This document shows positions 9,293-18,802 of a DNA stretch of 64,000 nt, one piece after another. The stretch is taken from IMG/VR virus record IMGVR_UViG_3300049491_000850, positions 1 to 64,000 of that record; one strand, written 5' to 3'. Each line of letters begins with the position of its first letter. Within the stretch, counting starts at the first letter, position 1. The notes beneath the pieces were generated by a model that was not told the DNA's origin, made no database searches, and was given only the letters and a program-made list of their open reading frames with translations. This DNA is from a virus. The position numbers and the translations under genes are program-made.

Positions 9293-11212
9293 ATGGCAGA
9301 AACAAACAATAAGAAAACGATCTACCAAAACCTAAATAACTTCCTTAATTTGGACGGTGCAGGGTTATCGGCAAGCGATTTTCAAACTAATCCAGAGGAA
9401 AAGATACTTTTAAAGGCTGAAAATCCTCAAGACTTACGAGTTAAAGCACTCGAACTTCAACAGAAAGAAGTCGTTTTCGACAAATTCTTTAAGATTCAAC
9501 AGGCTGGTTTCCAAAAGGCGATGCAGTATGAAGCAGCACGTCTTCCTGCGTACATCGACTATGAAGGTATGGAATACTACCCACTTATCGCAAGTGCCTT
9601 GGATTTGCTTATGGAGGAATCCACAACCATCGGTGACGATGGAAAAATGCTTCGCATTTATTCAAAGAAAGAAAGAATCAAAGAAATATTGGAAGAGTTC
9701 TTCTACGGAACTTTGAACATCAACGTTAACCTTCCATTCTGGACAAGAAACTTGGTGAAGTACGGAGACAACTTCGTTTACTTACTTGGTGAAAAGGGTA
9801 AGGGTATCCGTTATGCAAGACAATTGGTTAATTACGACATGGAGCGTAAGGACGAATTCAAAGACAAAAAAGTTAGAACAATTTTCAAGAACCGTATTAC
9901 TGGTGACGAATTCAATCTATTCGAAATTGCCCATTTTAGATTACTTGGTGATGACAAATTTTTACCCTACGGTTCTTCTATCTTAAATAAGGTTCGTAGA
10001 GTGTTCAGACAGTTGATCATGGCAGAAGATGCTATGTTAACTTACCGTATTCTTCGTGCGGGTGAAAAGAGAGTATTCAAAGTTGACGTTGGTAACTTGG
10101 ATGATAAAGACATTGAAGCATACGTATTACGTGTAGCAGAGAAGTTTAAGAAACAACCACAAGTTTACAGAAACAACGGACAGATCGATTATAGATTTAA
10201 CATCCTTGGTAACGATGAAGACATCTTCATGCCAGTACGTGATGGTAAGTCAACCGTTATCGAAACATTACCGGGTGCAACCAATTTGGATGCTATCCAA
10301 GATATTACTTACTTGAGAGATAACTTATTCTCTGGTCTTGGTATTCCAAAACCATTCTTAGGTTTCCAAGGTTCTGCTGGTGAAGGTAAGAACTTGGCAC
10401 AGATGGATGTTCGTTTTGCTAAGAAAGTAAACCGTATTCAACAAGCCCTTATTCAGGAATTGAATAAGATGGCGATCATTCACTTGTACTTGAAAGGATT
10501 CGAAGACGATCTTCATGAATTCAGTTTGTCATTAACAAACCCTTCAACACAAGCGGATAAATTAAAAACAGAAACATTACAAGCGAAAGTTCAATTATAC
10601 AACGACTTAACAAGAACCGAAAGTTCTGGTATCGCTGCTGCCTCACATACTTGGGCAAAGAGAAACATATTCAACTGGTCAGATAAGGAAATCATGGAAG
10701 ACCTTAAAAACCAGAGAATGGAGAGAGCAATTTCAGTTGAATTGCAAGACACAGGAACATACATTCCTAAGACTGGTATCTTTGATACTGTCGATAAGAA
10801 GTATGGTACAACCAATCCGTTACCTGCTGCCGTTCCGGGCACACCTGCTGGTGGTGCTCCTGCGGAACCGGGTGAAGGTGCTGACACAGGAAATCCACCA
10901 CCGGAGGCTGGCGCAACTAATGCACCACAATCGGTTGGCGCGTTACCTGAACCTGCTGGTGCTCCTGCTGCTGGTGGTGCTCCATTACAAGAAAATTCTA
11001 AACCTAAGATGAATGAAAATTCATTTGAAGAGAAATTACAGATGCTTGTCGGTATGAAAAACAGACCACAAGATTCTGATAGTGAGGGTAGTGCCGATTC
11101 TTTATCAAAACGAGCAAAAGACCTGAATAAGGACGCTAAAAAAATGATAAACGAAATCGATCAAATGATACTAAAGGAAAATGAAGATAAGGACAATTCT
11201 TCAAGCAAATAG
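9293..11212 (+). CDS. Portal protein (T4 gp20-like)
   Basis: 639 residues. It forms the dodecameric ring at the packaging vertex through which DNA enters and leaves. Features of the gp20 family visible in order: a clip/wing start (EYYPLIASALDLLMEEST), FWTRNLVKYGDNFVYL at about 145-160, YRILRAGEKRVFKVDVGNL at about 250-270, and DITYLRDNLFSGLGIPKPFL at about 335-355. The C-terminal ~110 residues are an Ala/Pro/Gly-rich linker then a charged tail, longer than in T4 (524 residues); this tail contains KMNEN- and MINEI-like sites and may be trimmed. Position directly after terminase supports the call. Confidence 0.92.
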   Translation: MAETNNKKTIYQNLNNFLNLDGAGLSASDFQTNPEEKILLKAENPQDLRVKALELQQKEVVFDKFFKIQQAGFQKAMQYEAARLPAYIDYEGMEYYPLIASALDLLMEESTTIGDDGKMLRIYSKKERIKEILEEFFYGTLNINVNLPFWTRNLVKYGDNFVYLLGEKGKGIRYARQLVNYDMERKDEFKDKKVRTIFKNRITGDEFNLFEIAHFRLLGDDKFLPYGSSILNKVRRVFRQLIMAEDAMLTYRILRAGEKRVFKVDVGNLDDKDIEAYVLRVAEKFKKQPQVYRNNGQIDYRFNILGNDEDIFMPVRDGKSTVIETLPGATNLDAIQDITYLRDNLFSGLGIPKPFLGFQGSAGEGKNLAQMDVRFAKKVNRIQQALIQELNKMAIIHLYLKGFEDDLHEFSLSLTNPSTQADKLKTETLQAKVQLYNDLTRTESSGIAAASHTWAKRNIFNWSDKEIMEDLKNQRMERAISVELQDTGTYIPKTGIFDTVDKKYGTTNPLPAAVPGTPAGGAPAEPGEGADTGNPPPEAGATNAPQSVGALPEPAGAPAAGGAPLQENSKPKMNENSFEEKLQMLVGMKNRPQDSDSEGSADSLSKRAKDLNKDAKKMINEIDQMILKENEDKDNSSSK

Positions 11213-11215
11213 TAG

Positions 11216-11223
11216 TATTTATA
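11216..11223 (+). promoter_or_regulatory. Late-type promoter TATTTATA for the gene at 11240
   Basis: AGTATTTATA, 16 bases before the ATG at 11240. Confidence 0.7.
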
Positions 11224-11239
11224 GAAAACTTTCGGGATT

Positions 11240-12070
11240 ATGTCAAAGTACAATTTGGGTATTGTTAAAACTTCAATTTTAGGCAATTTGAATGAATCTG
11301 CTACGATTAAGCAGTTTGTCGGTCTGTTAAAAGAATCAAATCTTTTAAAGTTGGAATTTTCCATCTTTGACAACATCGAAAAAATGCACATCGTGAATGA
11401 GGATTTGGCTATCAAGTACATTGACGAGAACGTTAAGTTGTTGAAAGATGCTGGTTATACCAAAGAATTATTCGAAGCAGAAAACAAAAAATTCCTTCCT
11501 CTTATAGAAGGTGTTCAGTTCGTAACTACCGATAAAAAGGAACTATACGAAAAGACTCATACTTTACTCTATGAAAGTTTAAGTGGTAAGAAAGTCACTA
11601 ACGTTAACAAACTTCATGAAGCATTTTCATACGTTTTAGAATACATCAAGAATAACGACAAGAAACCTGTTGTTGAAACCGTTGAACTTCCTTCTACATT
11701 GAAGGATGTTGCGATCAATGAATTCATCGTGAAAACATCAATCCACGAATTCAATGAAAAATACGGTAAGTTACTTTCAGATGATGAAATGACTATTTTC
11801 AAATCAATCGTTGACAATTCTGTTGATTCACAAAGATCAACCTTTGCTACATTGAGAGAAAGTACAGTTACTTCATTGAAGAATTACTTATCTGAGTTGA
11901 GTGCAAAAGATAAGAGTAACACACCTATTCATGAACAAAGAGAACTTGATGAATACATCGACAAAACAATGAGTACCATTGCTAATGTCGAAAAACTTCC
12001 ATTCAACGAATCTACATATATGAAAGATGTCCTTGATCTTGTTGGTCTTAAAAACGATTTAAGCAACTAA
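11240..12070 (+). CDS. Helical protein after portal, putative head/core component
   Basis: 276 residues, almost entirely predicted helix, with many Lys/Glu and no Cys. It opens MSKYNLGIVKTSILGNLNESATIK, with an L-N-E motif near residue 17 like other head proteins here. I recognise no family. Its place between portal and the protease/scaffold/capsid block, with a late-type promoter, suggests a prohead core or internal head protein. Its 3' end overlaps the convergent lysin gene by 12 bases, with no clear terminator between them. Confidence 0.6.
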   Translation: MSKYNLGIVKTSILGNLNESATIKQFVGLLKESNLLKLEFSIFDNIEKMHIVNEDLAIKYIDENVKLLKDAGYTKELFEAENKKFLPLIEGVQFVTTDKKELYEKTHTLLYESLSGKKVTNVNKLHEAFSYVLEYIKNNDKKPVVETVELPSTLKDVAINEFIVKTSIHEFNEKYGKLLSDDEMTIFKSIVDNSVDSQRSTFATLRESTVTSLKNYLSELSAKDKSNTPIHEQRELDEYIDKTMSTIANVEKLPFNESTYMKDVLDLVGLKNDLSN

Positions 12071-13429
12071 AGGAATTTTATTCCCTTCAACTTTTGTTGG
12101 ATCAGTTCCATACGTATTCTGAGCAAGTGTTTTACACTCGTTAATTGTATATCTGTTTCCAAGATCGAAGTGAACCTGATCGCTAAACGTACCACCCCAT
12201 CTCAATCCTAATTTAGTTGCAATATCAACTACGCCTGTTTGTTTCCATTCGGCTATACTTTTATTGAAACTATAGTATAGACCATCTACCTTTGTACTGT
12301 AAATAGCAATATCAAGCGCAAGTCCATAGTTATGGTAACTACTTCCGGGATTTGAAGCCGGACGTGGTGGAATCATTGCACTATTTTCTCTCTTAATTCT
12401 TTCTTGTTCAGCAAATGTTCTGTAACCACTTGTGATTTGAACTTTAAATGGTGTTTGGTGTTCAACATTGTAAATGAATTGTCTAAACGTATCCTGCGCT
12501 ACTGGATGAAGTTGTTGAACCTTCTTTTCCTGTGCTTGTGTTAATGGAAAATCTCCACTTATCAAAACAGTCTGACTCAAGTTACGATAATTCACATCTG
12601 CTTGAGTGAAATCAATTTCGTATCCAAAACCAACAGGAATGAATGGCTCCTTACCTGCAAGGAGATTGAATATACGATTCACATAACCAATTCCTTCTTT
12701 GATATAATCACTTCCATACTTCTTTTGAGTCTTATCAATCAATTCATCATATGATTGTGATCTCAAATAACCACCTCTATTGTATGCGAACAATGAAGAC
12801 GCTGCAAGATTGTTATTTCTTTCACCAATAAAGTCCATGATATAGCACTGTGCTTTAATCATGATTCTTGGGTTATTGATAATATTTTGAAATAGTATTG
12901 ATCTATTGTTTTTTGCAAGTGCAGATGTTTCTTTTGTTGAAACAATTGTCTTATCTCTGGTACTGTAGTTTGGAATGATACTTCTGATGTCTGTGGTATC
13001 CCCTACAACATTGGTTGTCAGGATTTCAATCTCAGTCTCGAACTCATGTACGTTTTTAATGATCGTATCAAAGAATGCAGTGTCAATAAATTGGGTAACA
13101 CCCATAGCACCACCATTAGAATAAATCCATAGGTTGTATCCACTCTCTGCAAATGACTGTGCAGCAATAATATTCGCATCCAAAAGATAATCTTTAGAAT
13201 ATCTATTAAACCAACTTATAAGATTTTTTGCTAACTCTTGTGGAGTGGTAATTGGTTTGTTTGCTTCATCCACAGGAGTAGCAGTATAAACCGTAGTAGT
13301 TGGGTTATTGCTTTTTGGTAAAGAAAAATCACGTTTGCCAGCAAAACGATTATCTCCAAACGCACCTTTAGCCAAACATCTGTTAAGAACAAATTCTTCT
13401 CCTTTTTTTGTAAGTGGTTTAAATGCCAT
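12059..13429 (-). CDS. Two-domain peptidoglycan hydrolase: transglycosylase-like plus M15 endopeptidase (tail lysin)
   Basis: 456 residues. The N-terminal domain (about 60-260) is lysozyme/SLT-like: E95 in AESGYN, GAMGVTQF at 107-114 and YNRGGY at 216-221, the usual E...GAxGxxQf...YNxG series. The C-terminal domain (about 320-430) is a peptidase M15 (VanY/L-Ala-D-Glu type): SGYR at 334-337, SxHxxGxAxD with H366 and D373, and W411 with VHFD at 419-422 giving H420. So one protein could cut both glycan and peptide bonds. It starts one base after the hub gene stops, so the pair parallels T4 gp27-gp5, where the hub carries a lysozyme. There is no signal peptide; local cell-wall digestion during infection is likelier than release lysis, though both are possible. 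Confidence 0.85.
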   Translation of the reverse strand: MAFKPLTKKGEEFVLNRCLAKGAFGDNRFAGKRDFSLPKSNNPTTTVYTATPVDEANKPITTPQELAKNLISWFNRYSKDYLLDANIIAAQSFAESGYNLWIYSNGGAMGVTQFIDTAFFDTIIKNVHEFETEIEILTTNVVGDTTDIRSIIPNYSTRDKTIVSTKETSALAKNNRSILFQNIINNPRIMIKAQCYIMDFIGERNNNLAASSLFAYNRGGYLRSQSYDELIDKTQKKYGSDYIKEGIGYVNRIFNLLAGKEPFIPVGFGYEIDFTQADVNYRNLSQTVLISGDFPLTQAQEKKVQQLHPVAQDTFRQFIYNVEHQTPFKVQITSGYRTFAEQERIKRENSAMIPPRPASNPGSSYHNYGLALDIAIYSTKVDGLYYSFNKSIAEWKQTGVVDIATKLGLRWGGTFSDQVHFDLGNRYTINECKTLAQNTYGTDPTKVEGNKIPLVA

Positions 13430-13430
13430 A

Positions 13431-16400
13431 TTATTGTTGCGGACTTATTAATCTTCCGGTCATATCATTGGTTATTGGTGGATTCGTAGGGAATACACTT
13501 GTATTCGGGAATCCAGCACTACCAGTACTATTAGGGTTATTTCTATTTGTGCCATCACCAGCAGTAACACCCGCTTGATTAACAACACCATTTGTAATTG
13601 CATCACTATCGCCAGATTTAACACCAGCAGACGTAGAAAATTCAGTTACAAGTGGATTAGGATTTGTTCTTACTCTCACACCACTGAAATTAGTTTTCAT
13701 TGAGTTAGGAATAATATCATGCTCCACATCTAAAATTAAATACGCACCATTAAACATTGGAACATTCTCCAATAGGAAGTATTGGGTCGGCTGAATCATC
13801 ATATTCCCAAATCCTTGAACTTTACAGGTGTAACTTCTTTGCTCATACGTTGAGAACAAATTCTGTCCTTTTGGTACTGGCGATGATGCACTCTGATCTT
13901 GGGCAATCTCAGAAAGAATTGCAAGACTTTCGTTAGTCTCTTTGTGTTCGTTAGTATTCAATTCAATGCTCGTGAACATACTTTGATTTTGTCTTGCAAA
14001 ACCAACTTTAAATCCTTTCACATTGTTTACGTTATAATCTGGACTTCTCAATAAAGCATTTTCATCTTTGAAACCATCATCTTCGAATCCACTTAATGCG
14101 TCATCCAATTGTGATGACGTTCCACCAATATACATACAGATGAATGCTGGTGACTGACTTAATATTAATTCTCTCGAACTTCCATAAGTCTTAAATGATT
14201 TCTGCCATTCGTCCTGTTGGAAGTTAAGGAAGTTTTGTATTGGAAAGAATTCGAAACCATTTAACGCAAGTATTCTCGCCAATACACTAAAGACACTAAC
14301 ATCATAATCCTGTGACAATTCTACGATTGGTCTAAAATCAATAATCACTTTGTCTCCAATATCATTAAAGAATCTATCGATGAATAAGAATTCGTCTTGT
14401 GAATGATCTGCATTATCGCTCAGGTCAATCATATGTTTCCCACCAGCACCATAAGTAAATGTACTGTCCAATCCAACTATCCACTTATCAGCGATTGCTT
14501 TGAATGAATAATAGGTTTGTGTTTTGATGTCGTTATCTTGAATACTCTGTTGAAAATTAGCTTCAATCTTATTTAAATTTTGTTTCTTTTCTTCACAAAG
14601 TTTTATAACTTCTTTGAAGAACTGTCCAAAATAATTGTCGTTAATATTTTTATATGTTGAGATTTGATTTAATTCCTTTATAGGAACAAAGTTATTAACC
14701 GGGAGTGTTGATAATCCACCATCAGTCATATTTGTCGGTAAAAAGGTAATCTCAGTATAGTTTAATAAATATTGTTTTTGAATATACTTAACAAGTATTG
14801 AACTATAGTCCGTTTCAGTTTGTGAATTCAAATCACCTGCTGGTTCTAATCTACGTTGATATTGTTTTTTCTTCAATTCAACATCGGTAAGATTCAATGC
14901 TTGCACCTCAGTAATTAAAGAAAGGATTTTGGCATTAAGAGAATTGAAACCATTCTCATTTGTGGCAGATATAAAATCAACAAAATTACTTACCAAAAGA
15001 TCAACATCGTTTTTTGCAATGTTATTAATGTAAGTGCTATAAATATCAGCAGACAATCCTATTCCATATTTCTCTTTTGTATAGTCAATTGAAACGTCTG
15101 TTGCTGGTGGTGTTGGGAAATCGGTATTATAGAAATACGCATACGCACCCATGTTTAGGTGTGCAAATTTAGGTACTTCAATAACAGCAGGAAGTGCGAA
15201 TTTTTTATTTACCTCTGAATGGTAGTATGTCAATGAACCGCATAAACTACTCAATGTTATAAATGCTTTAATGTCAGTAGTAACAAGTGGGTCACTCAAT
15301 AGTGCTTTGAATTTCGCATCACTATAACCTAATCCAATTATGAATCTATCAAGTAGAGTGTTATCACCAGTAGTAATACCTAACACCTTTTTATTTTCAA
15401 TAAAATCACTATCGTATTTAGCACTATCCTCAGTGGCTTCGTCTTTAATGTACGCAATATTTTGTTTTGTAAAATCACTAAATCCGTGAGAGTCGAATAT
15501 TAAATTATTAATAATACCATCATCACCAACTTTATCGATAAATTCTTCAACAACGTTTACCTGACCATCTGATTCAGTTGAAGTACCTCCATTTGATTTG
15601 TTTCTCAATACAGGTTGACTGAACAACATCTCAAATCCATGATAGTCTTCATTTGCTCTGTTCTTAGTGATCTTTTGACCATTTATTAAAAGATAAGCAT
15701 CACCATGCACTGGATCGATTTGATCATCGAAATTAGCATAATGACTTGCACTTGATTCCAATGCAGTATAGAAACCATTAATATTTTTACCCCACTCAGT
15801 AGCTTGTGTTTCTAATGAACTTAATAATGTTGCGTCAACCATTGAGTTAACCAAATTAGTTGCTTCTGCTTGTGCAACATATTTAACAAGATCATCATTC
15901 TTGGTATTAATGTCAACACCTAAAAATTTGAAAAATTGAGATACAGCAGCAGCATCTGGTTTATAGTATAGATAAGCATAGCTATATTGACTTGCGATAT
16001 AGTAACGATTAATAAGTTCATTCACAACGGATTTTTCACTTGGTGATCCAATTACCTTGTATGTATTTTTGTATGGTGAATCAGCATTTAATCTACCATT
16101 TACAACAGAGTCTAAAGGATTCACTGGCAACCATTTATTATTACCGTCCTGATCAACACTCTCCTTTAGGTTTTCAATTTGCTCACTCTTAATAATATTT
16201 AAAAATGTGGTTATAAAATTTTCTACAAATTCAACTTCCGGGAAATATACATCTTCAAATCCAAGACCACTTTCGCCCGGATACGCACGTTCAGTTCTTG
16301 TAATTGTATTTCCACCAGAAGTACTATCGTTCACACTTGTAGTTTTAAGAACTAACGGAAAAGCGGATATGAAATCCTTTTTCGTGTTGTTGTTGGATAC

Positions 16401-17897
16401 AATTTGAGCAAAATTATTTTTATGTTCAGTTTCTGCTGCTTCACATACACCTCTTAAATCACCAAAAACAGTTTCAACATCATTGGTTATAATACCAAAC
16501 ACGTTACGTATAGTTGGAACAAATCCAAGGGTTCTGGTTGCAATGTCATTTATCTTATCCTTGAATGCTTTATTCTTGGTCGCATAGTCTTGCTGTTTAC
16601 CAACCAAATCCTGTCTTACTTGTGTGTAAAGTTTTGTAATATCAAGACCGATGAATTTTTGTCCTTTGAATGGTTGAAGATCATTCTCATTAAGTAACTT
16701 AATTGAATCGTCTTTGATGTCTGAGTTGACACGTTGTGCTTCTCTCAATAAATTATTACGCAATGATTTTGATACGTCTTTTATCTGCTGCATTTTGGCA
16801 GCACTTAAACTCTGATCAATCTTATTTGGTTTTTCAGCATACGAATAAAGTAAACATAATCTCTGATTGAAATTAACGTCATTAACTTCGTCTGGACTGA
16901 AACCCTTTATAGCATTATCATAAGTCAGTAACTTATCAATTTTTCTAATTGCTTGTGAATCATTCGTAGATGCATCAGAACCCGGTTCAGGACTATACGT
17001 ACCTGCCATGTTAAAGATGTGCATGTTAAAGTTAGTCTGTAAATCCGTGTTCACAAACGTCTTAAAATTTGCAATCTGATTAATTAATATTTGTGTTTCA
17101 GTGAAACCATCTTTAATCTCATTCAATTTGGATGCTTCTGCTGAATCAACTTTGAACTGATCAATATCATCGTAGAGTTTTTTGGCTCTAGTAATTAACT
17201 CTCTCGTATTCTTTGGTTTCTGTGCATAATTAAAATCAACACCAATGTTTGATTCACCACCCGGTGTAACTCCTTCTTTCATCAAAGGCATAATATCTAC
17301 ATACTTAAATAAGATGTCAGTTAACGGTGCATAACGTTGAGCAACAAAATTAGCATTGATGAAATAGTTTCCACTTGTCGCATCAAATCTCGTGTTCTGT
17401 TTTACAAGGTGAAGATTATATTTAATAGCCTTTCCATAGTATCCTTTAACAGTCAATTTAAAAATTGGTGGTGGGAAGCTATATATAACAGAGTACGGAC
17501 TTTTAGTTCCTAACGTTATTAATGACAAACCTTTGATGTCAACAAATTCAATATCAACAATAGGCATGTAACTGCTATTGGTTTTTATGTGAATGTTAGT
17601 TATACCAAAACCTTCAAAGGGAGTTGCTTTTGTTCCATCAAGTGTGTTTGTCCATTTCGTGGTGTATTGACCGGACTCGTTGTCAAATCCCATCAAATTT
17701 ATTTTGACTGCATCTTCGGCAGAATCAAGAGTAGTTCTACCCACACCATTACTGGTAAGGATGCTTGCACCTCTTCGTTCTGCGGTTAATTCAGCAAAAA
17801 TGAACATATCCGAATAATCGGGAGAAGCATTTAAACCCAAGTTTACAAGGGAACCAGATGCATTAATGTCGTTAGGATCGATAATATTTGTCGCCAT
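13431..17897 (-). CDS. Very large baseplate hub-like protein
   Basis: 1488 residues, far larger than T4 gp27 (391). N-terminal residues about 85-200 (GFGITNIHIKTN..., then FPPPIFKLTVKGYYG) form a beta-rich domain with a conserved look. A long helical/coil middle (200-1150) follows. Residues about 1250-1450 resemble a gpD/gp27-type hub end (QGFGNMMIQPTQYF, then FNGAYLILDVEHDI). The C-terminus is a disordered Gly/Asn/Thr tail. It is co-transcribed with the two-domain lysin downstream, which supports a hub role. The late-type promoter overlaps a divergent region with the prohead protease. The exact T4 counterpart cannot be fixed from sequence alone; a wedge or hub-wedge fusion is an alternative. 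Confidence 0.65.
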   Translation of the reverse strand: MATNIIDPNDINASGSLVNLGLNASPDYSDMFIFAELTAERRGASILTSNGVGRTTLDSAEDAVKINLMGFDNESGQYTTKWTNTLDGTKATPFEGFGITNIHIKTNSSYMPIVDIEFVDIKGLSLITLGTKSPYSVIYSFPPPIFKLTVKGYYGKAIKYNLHLVKQNTRFDATSGNYFINANFVAQRYAPLTDILFKYVDIMPLMKEGVTPGGESNIGVDFNYAQKPKNTRELITRAKKLYDDIDQFKVDSAEASKLNEIKDGFTETQILINQIANFKTFVNTDLQTNFNMHIFNMAGTYSPEPGSDASTNDSQAIRKIDKLLTYDNAIKGFSPDEVNDVNFNQRLCLLYSYAEKPNKIDQSLSAAKMQQIKDVSKSLRNNLLREAQRVNSDIKDDSIKLLNENDLQPFKGQKFIGLDITKLYTQVRQDLVGKQQDYATKNKAFKDKINDIATRTLGFVPTIRNVFGIITNDVETVFGDLRGVCEAAETEHKNNFAQIVSNNNTKKDFISAFPLVLKTTSVNDSTSGGNTITRTERAYPGESGLGFEDVYFPEVEFVENFITTFLNIIKSEQIENLKESVDQDGNNKWLPVNPLDSVVNGRLNADSPYKNTYKVIGSPSEKSVVNELINRYYIASQYSYAYLYYKPDAAAVSQFFKFLGVDINTKNDDLVKYVAQAEATNLVNSMVDATLLSSLETQATEWGKNINGFYTALESSASHYANFDDQIDPVHGDAYLLINGQKITKNRANEDYHGFEMLFSQPVLRNKSNGGTSTESDGQVNVVEEFIDKVGDDGIINNLIFDSHGFSDFTKQNIAYIKDEATEDSAKYDSDFIENKKVLGITTGDNTLLDRFIIGLGYSDAKFKALLSDPLVTTDIKAFITLSSLCGSLTYYHSEVNKKFALPAVIEVPKFAHLNMGAYAYFYNTDFPTPPATDVSIDYTKEKYGIGLSADIYSTYINNIAKNDVDLLVSNFVDFISATNENGFNSLNAKILSLITEVQALNLTDVELKKKQYQRRLEPAGDLNSQTETDYSSILVKYIQKQYLLNYTEITFLPTNMTDGGLSTLPVNNFVPIKELNQISTYKNINDNYFGQFFKEVIKLCEEKKQNLNKIEANFQQSIQDNDIKTQTYYSFKAIADKWIVGLDSTFTYGAGGKHMIDLSDNADHSQDEFLFIDRFFNDIGDKVIIDFRPIVELSQDYDVSVFSVLARILALNGFEFFPIQNFLNFQQDEWQKSFKTYGSSRELILSQSPAFICMYIGGTSSQLDDALSGFEDDGFKDENALLRSPDYNVNNVKGFKVGFARQNQSMFTSIELNTNEHKETNESLAILSEIAQDQSASSPVPKGQNLFSTYEQRSYTCKVQGFGNMMIQPTQYFLLENVPMFNGAYLILDVEHDIIPNSMKTNFSGVRVRTNPNPLVTEFSTSAGVKSGDSDAITNGVVNQAGVTAGDGTNRNNPNSTGSAGFPNTSVFPTNPPITNDMTGRLISPQQ

Positions 17898-17905
17898 AGT
17901 ATACT

Positions 17906-17913
17906 CATAAATA
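17906..17913 (-). promoter_or_regulatory. Late-type promoter TATTTATG for the hub gene
   Basis: CTATTTATG on the minus strand, only 8 bases before the ATG at 17897; divergent with the motif at 17934. Confidence 0.65.
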
Positions 17914-17933
17914 GTAATTAGGCTTTTTTCAAC

Positions 17934-17941
17934 TATTTATT
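17934..17941 (+). promoter_or_regulatory. Late-type promoter TATTTATT for the prohead protease
   Basis: CTATTTATT. An in-frame TTG begins at 17941 inside the motif, so the usable start is the ATG at 17980, 38 bases downstream. Confidence 0.65.
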
Positions 17942-17979
17942 TGAAAACCCTAACACAATCAACAAATATATCGAAAAAG

Positions 17980-18708
17980 ATGCTTAGAACGAAGAATATT
18001 AGAGAAGCAAAAATTCTACAAAATGGTGATAGTGGTTTTGGTTTGCTTATCGAAAGCGATGCTGGTTATCTTGACAAATCTCTTAATAAAGATTTAGTCG
18101 ATAAACTGCTTAGTGAAGGATACCAAATCAAAGAGAACGAACCTGTTCTTGTAAACTGCATTCTACAGAAGTGGGGAGTGAAGAATAAGAATGGTAGAAT
18201 CTATCCGAAGGACGTATTAGTTCCAGAGGTTGGAAGATATATGGAGGTAGTCGAACTCGGTTCAGCTATTTCAGAAGCGGATCACCCTGAGAACTCAGTA
18301 GTATCGTTACATAACGTAGCACACATGATTAAGAAAATGTGGTGGGGTACTGGCGAGAATCAAAACGTATTATACGGAACACTTGAAATCATCACATCAC
18401 CGGGATACCATAAATATGGTGTTTGTAGTATGGTCGGAGACAAGATTGTTGAGTATTTAAAGAGAGGTATCCGTTTAGGTATATCTAGTAGAGGGGTTGG
18501 ATCATTGAAAGAAATTGCAGGTGAGAACATAGTTCAGAAAGATTTTGAACTTATATGTTTTGACTTAGTAGCTTCTCCAAGTACTCCGGGAGCATATTTA
18601 TTTCCAGAGAATCCAAGTGTAATGAAAGAACAAGTTGTTACTAAAGGTGGTATTATCACCGAAAGACATAAAAAAATAATGAATGGGATGAACAGATTTC
18701 TTCTGTAA
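17980..18708 (+). CDS. Prohead maturation protease (T4 gp21-like)
   Basis: 242 residues from the ATG at 17980. The longer frame from TTG 17941 is rejected because that codon is part of the promoter. This serine protease family cuts scaffold and capsid proteins inside the prohead, usually after L-x-E or I-x-E. Visible hallmarks: ADHPEN with H102 as the probable catalytic His, and LGISSRG with S169/S170 as the nucleophile region, followed by a conserved FDLVASPSTPGAY segment near 205-217. The T4 order protease-scaffold-capsid is kept here. T4 gp21 is 212 residues, so the length fits. Confidence 0.9.
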   Translation: MLRTKNIREAKILQNGDSGFGLLIESDAGYLDKSLNKDLVDKLLSEGYQIKENEPVLVNCILQKWGVKNKNGRIYPKDVLVPEVGRYMEVVELGSAISEADHPENSVVSLHNVAHMIKKMWWGTGENQNVLYGTLEIITSPGYHKYGVCSMVGDKIVEYLKRGIRLGISSRGVGSLKEIAGENIVQKDFELICFDLVASPSTPGAYLFPENPSVMKEQVVTKGGIITERHKKIMNGMNRFLL

Positions 18709-18762
18709 GTCCGATTTTTTACGGTAAACAATAAAAATTTATACTTTTCAAAAAATGGATCG

Positions 18763-18770
18763 TATTTATT
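18763..18770 (+). promoter_or_regulatory. Late-type promoter TATTTATT for scaffold and capsid genes
   Basis: CGTATTTATT, 32 bases before the ATG at 18803. No separate motif precedes the capsid gene at 20312. Confidence 0.65.
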
Positions 18771-18802
18771 AATAACTCAAAAACGCAAAAAGTTTTTAGG
18801 AT

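Noticed and set aside
17941-17979. TTG-initiated extension of the prohead protease
   Set aside because: The TTG begins in the last base of the promoter motif (17934-17941) and cannot be in the message.
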